Of a DNA stretch of 5,214 nt, positions 3,914 to 5,214 are shown one piece after another (positions within the stretch are counted from its first letter, which is position 1; each line of letters opens with the position of its first letter). The position numbers and the translations under genes are program-made. The notes under the pieces were generated by a model, which ran no database searches, had not been told where the DNA came from, and was given only the letters and a program-made list of their open reading frames with translations. This DNA is from Legionella genomosp. 1 (lineage in GTDB: Bacteria > Pseudomonadota > Gammaproteobacteria > Legionellales > Legionellaceae). The DNA lies in NCBI GenBank assembly GCA_945865355.1, contig CAMBDN010000181.1:1-5214 (forward strand), in the 5' to 3' direction.

Positions 3914-5214
3914 ATGGCTGGAAAAAAAGAAAATTTGAAGGCGCTTTTTTCCAACACCCGTTCACGGGTGATTATTGTATTCACAATAATCCTGTTAGTG
4001 ATTGCCGTGATAGTTGGCATCATTAAATTTAGCTCTACAATGGGTTCGTCCAACAATGCAAATGTACGTTTATCGGTCGCACCGAAAGGGATTCAATCTG
4101 TCCCAGGTTCGATAAATCCAACGGCACAATATGCCGCACTGCAGCAATCACAAAACGTTAGCCAAGCGGTGCAAGCTGAAAAGATAGGAGGTAGGGCAAT
4201 TCCAACCATCATTCGTACACAGGCATTTGGCGATGGAGTTGAGTCGGTAGGCCCACAGAATGGGGAAGGTGGGGTAGGTTTTGAGGCTCTCGCTCGAGAG
4301 GATAGTCGCGGTCCTCAACAAAGTCTATGGTTGCAAACTCTAAAGGATGCTAATTGTAGTAAAACAAGTGTTGATAGCGTCGTTAGTCAGGGAGCGGTGT
4401 TAAAAGATTTAAAAGGAGCTTGCACCTGTGTGCAATTAAAATACGATGGCTATAAACTTAGAGATTTACAACCTATCTGCTCGTGTAAAGAACTGAAAGC
4501 CGCAGGATTTAATGCGAGGCAGTTGAAAGATCTGGGGTTTACCGCCGGTCGATTAAGATTATGCGGGTTTGATGCTTGTGAGCCTCGTGGAGCAGGATTC
4601 ACGGCACAAGAGATGAAAGATGGTGGTTTTTCTGATGGAGAATTAAAGGGTGCTGGATTTTCTGACAATGAGATTGCGCGCGCAAGTGGGTTACCTGATG
4701 GAATGACTGCTGATGATGTACGTAAAGCTGGCTGTAGTGTTCAGGGGCTTAGTAAGTTACGTGAAGCAGGCGTCACTGCATCGGCAATTCGACGAATCAG
4801 TGGCTGTAGTGCTGCTCAGCTGAAGGCGGCGGGTTATAGTGCACAGGATTTAAACAATGCAGGGTTTAGTGCGGCTGATTTACTAAAGGCAGGCTTTACT
4901 ACAGAACAGCTAAAAGCCGCGGGCTATAGTGCAAGGGATTTACTCAATGCCGGACTTACACCCGCTCAATTGGTAGCAGCGGGCTTTACTCCAGATGAGT
5001 TGAAAGCAGCAGAGGGTGAATTACCCCCAGGTATGACATTAGCGGATGTTAAAGCAGCAGGTTGTGATATTGATGCACTAACCAGAGAGAGGCTCGCCGG
5101 TGTTAGCGCTGCTTCGATTCGTCAATATGCTGGATGTAGTGCCCAATCATTGAAAGCAGCAGGATTTACTGACAATGATTTAGCAAACGCCGGATTTACC
5201 CCAGCTGAAATTAA
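3914..5214 (+). CDS. icmE: IcmE/DotG, VirB10/TrbI-like envelope-spanning channel protein (3'-truncated)
   Basis: The frame is open from ATG 3914 to the right edge with no stop: 433 complete codons plus two bases. The start MAGKKENLKALFSNTR matches the DotG N-terminus as I remember it. DotG (about 1048 aa in L. pneumophila) runs from the inner membrane to the outer-membrane core; its C-terminal VirB10/TrbI-like domain would lie beyond this window. In order: a basic cytoplasmic N-terminus (1-18); one membrane helix (about 19-37); a polar linker (about 39-145) containing GIQSVPG and AIPTIIRTQAFGDGV; a cysteine-rich lead-in (C148, C170, C172, C189, C191); and from residue 191 a long array of ten-residue repeats of the form AxELKAAGFT. 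Within the array P224 replaces the usual leucine (ACEPRGAGF). The start lies 4 bp after icmK, in the same operon. Confidence 0.96.
   Translation, partial: MAGKKENLKALFSNTRSRVIIVFTIILLVIAVIVGIIKFSSTMGSSNNANVRLSVAPKGIQSVPGSINPTAQYAALQQSQNVSQAVQAEKIGGRAIPTIIRTQAFGDGVESVGPQNGEGGVGFEALAREDSRGPQQSLWLQTLKDANCSKTSVDSVVSQGAVLKDLKGACTCVQLKYDGYKLRDLQPICSCKELKAAGFNARQLKDLGFTAGRLRLCGFDACEPRGAGFTAQEMKDGGFSDGELKGAGFSDNEIARASGLPDGMTADDVRKAGCSVQGLSKLREAGVTASAIRRISGCSAAQLKAAGYSAQDLNNAGFSAADLLKAGFTTEQLKAAGYSARDLLNAGLTPAQLVAAGFTPDELKAAEGELPPGMTLADVKAAGCDIDALTRERLAGVSAASIRQYAGCSAQSLKAAGFTDNDLANAGFTPAEI
4484..5214 (+). repeat. Tandem 30-bp (ten-residue) coding repeats in icmE
   Basis: Encodes IcmE residues 191-433. 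The unit is roughly A-x-[ED]-L-K-x-A-G-[FY]-[ST], 30 bp long and strongly diverged at DNA level. Clear units begin at residues 191, 201, 211, 221, 231 and 241, then 300-350 at every tenth residue, then 410 and 420. A large hydrophobic residue falls every fifth position (alternately Leu and Phe/Tyr), which is pentapeptide-repeat-like spacing. Between the runs sit spacer blocks with non-standard lengths (251-299, 360-409). The array continues past the right edge. The family is known to carry such repeats; how they fold I infer only from the periodicity. Confidence 0.9.
4691..5214 (+). repeat. 330-bp (110-residue) higher-order repeat in icmE
   Basis: Unit 1 spans 4691-5020 (residues 260-369) and unit 2 starts at 5021 (residue 370) and is cut by the window edge. 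Matching landmarks are exactly 110 residues apart: LPDGMTADDV (260) and LPPGMTLADV (370); KAGC ending at 274 and AAGC ending at 384; SGCSAAQLKAAGY (296) and AGCSAQSLKAAGF (406). Each unit thus has a cysteine-containing spacer of about 40 residues followed by plain decapeptides. This indicates duplication of a whole block rather than only single decapeptides. Confidence 0.85.

Noticed and set aside
4450..4668. A 72-codon reverse-strand reading frame rich in Asn, Pro and Ser with a repeating pattern.
   Set aside because: It lies inside icmE. Its repeat pattern is the mirror of the 30-bp coding repeat, which keeps stop codons out of this frame. No ribosome-binding site or family resemblance is seen.
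4484..5214. A CRISPR-like array, given the regular short repeats.
   Set aside because: The repeats are diverged at DNA level, directly adjacent without unique spacers, and keep one reading frame throughout, so they are protein-coding repeats.
1..5214. A novel secretion or defence system.
   Set aside because: Every gene fits a known Dot/Icm component in the established Legionella order, with no inserted or unexplained gene.

Overview
The window is a contiguous piece of a Dot/Icm type IVB secretion (T4BSS) locus. All genes are on the + strand, in the order icmO(dotL, 3' part) - icmN(dotK) - icmM(dotJ) - icmL(dotI) - icmK(dotH) - icmE(dotG, 5' part). This order, the protein lengths (196, 94, 212 and 367 aa for the four complete genes) and the protein sequences fit Legionella or a close relative in the Legionellales. 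The AT-leaning composition fits too. From memory, the IcmO ATPase part and the IcmE N-terminus and repeats look very like L. pneumophila, while other stretches differ. I therefore infer a Legionella species, perhaps not L. pneumophila, but I could not run a search.

Layout: positions 1-1050 hold the C-terminal part of the coupling ATPase IcmO, from just before its Walker B motif to its adaptor-binding tail. Positions 1051-1265 are the only sizeable non-coding gap. It holds a 6-bp inverted repeat and a plausible sigma70-type promoter just before icmN. From 1266 the genes are packed as a likely operon: icmN, 15 bp, icmM, 11 bp, icmL, 1-bp overlap (TGATG), icmK, 4 bp, icmE. icmE runs off the right edge still open. 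It is real coding sequence from 3914 to 5214 and includes a long array of ten-residue repeats.

How the genes work together: IcmO is the inner-membrane coupling ATPase that receives effectors through adaptors bound to its C-terminal tail. IcmM and IcmL form an inner-membrane complex. IcmK and the lipoprotein IcmN belong to the outer-membrane core assembly. IcmE is the VirB10/TrbI-type protein that spans from the inner membrane to the outer-membrane core. The window thus encodes one edge of the cytoplasmic energiser and much of the envelope-spanning channel.

I see no mobile elements, tRNA or rRNA genes, CRISPR arrays or broken genes. The system is well described and I do not claim a new one. 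The points most worth a second look are the nested repeat architecture and cysteine pattern of IcmE, the ungapped N-terminal paralogy of IcmM and IcmL, the unsettled start and possibly altered peptidoglycan site of IcmN, and the regulatory gap before icmN.
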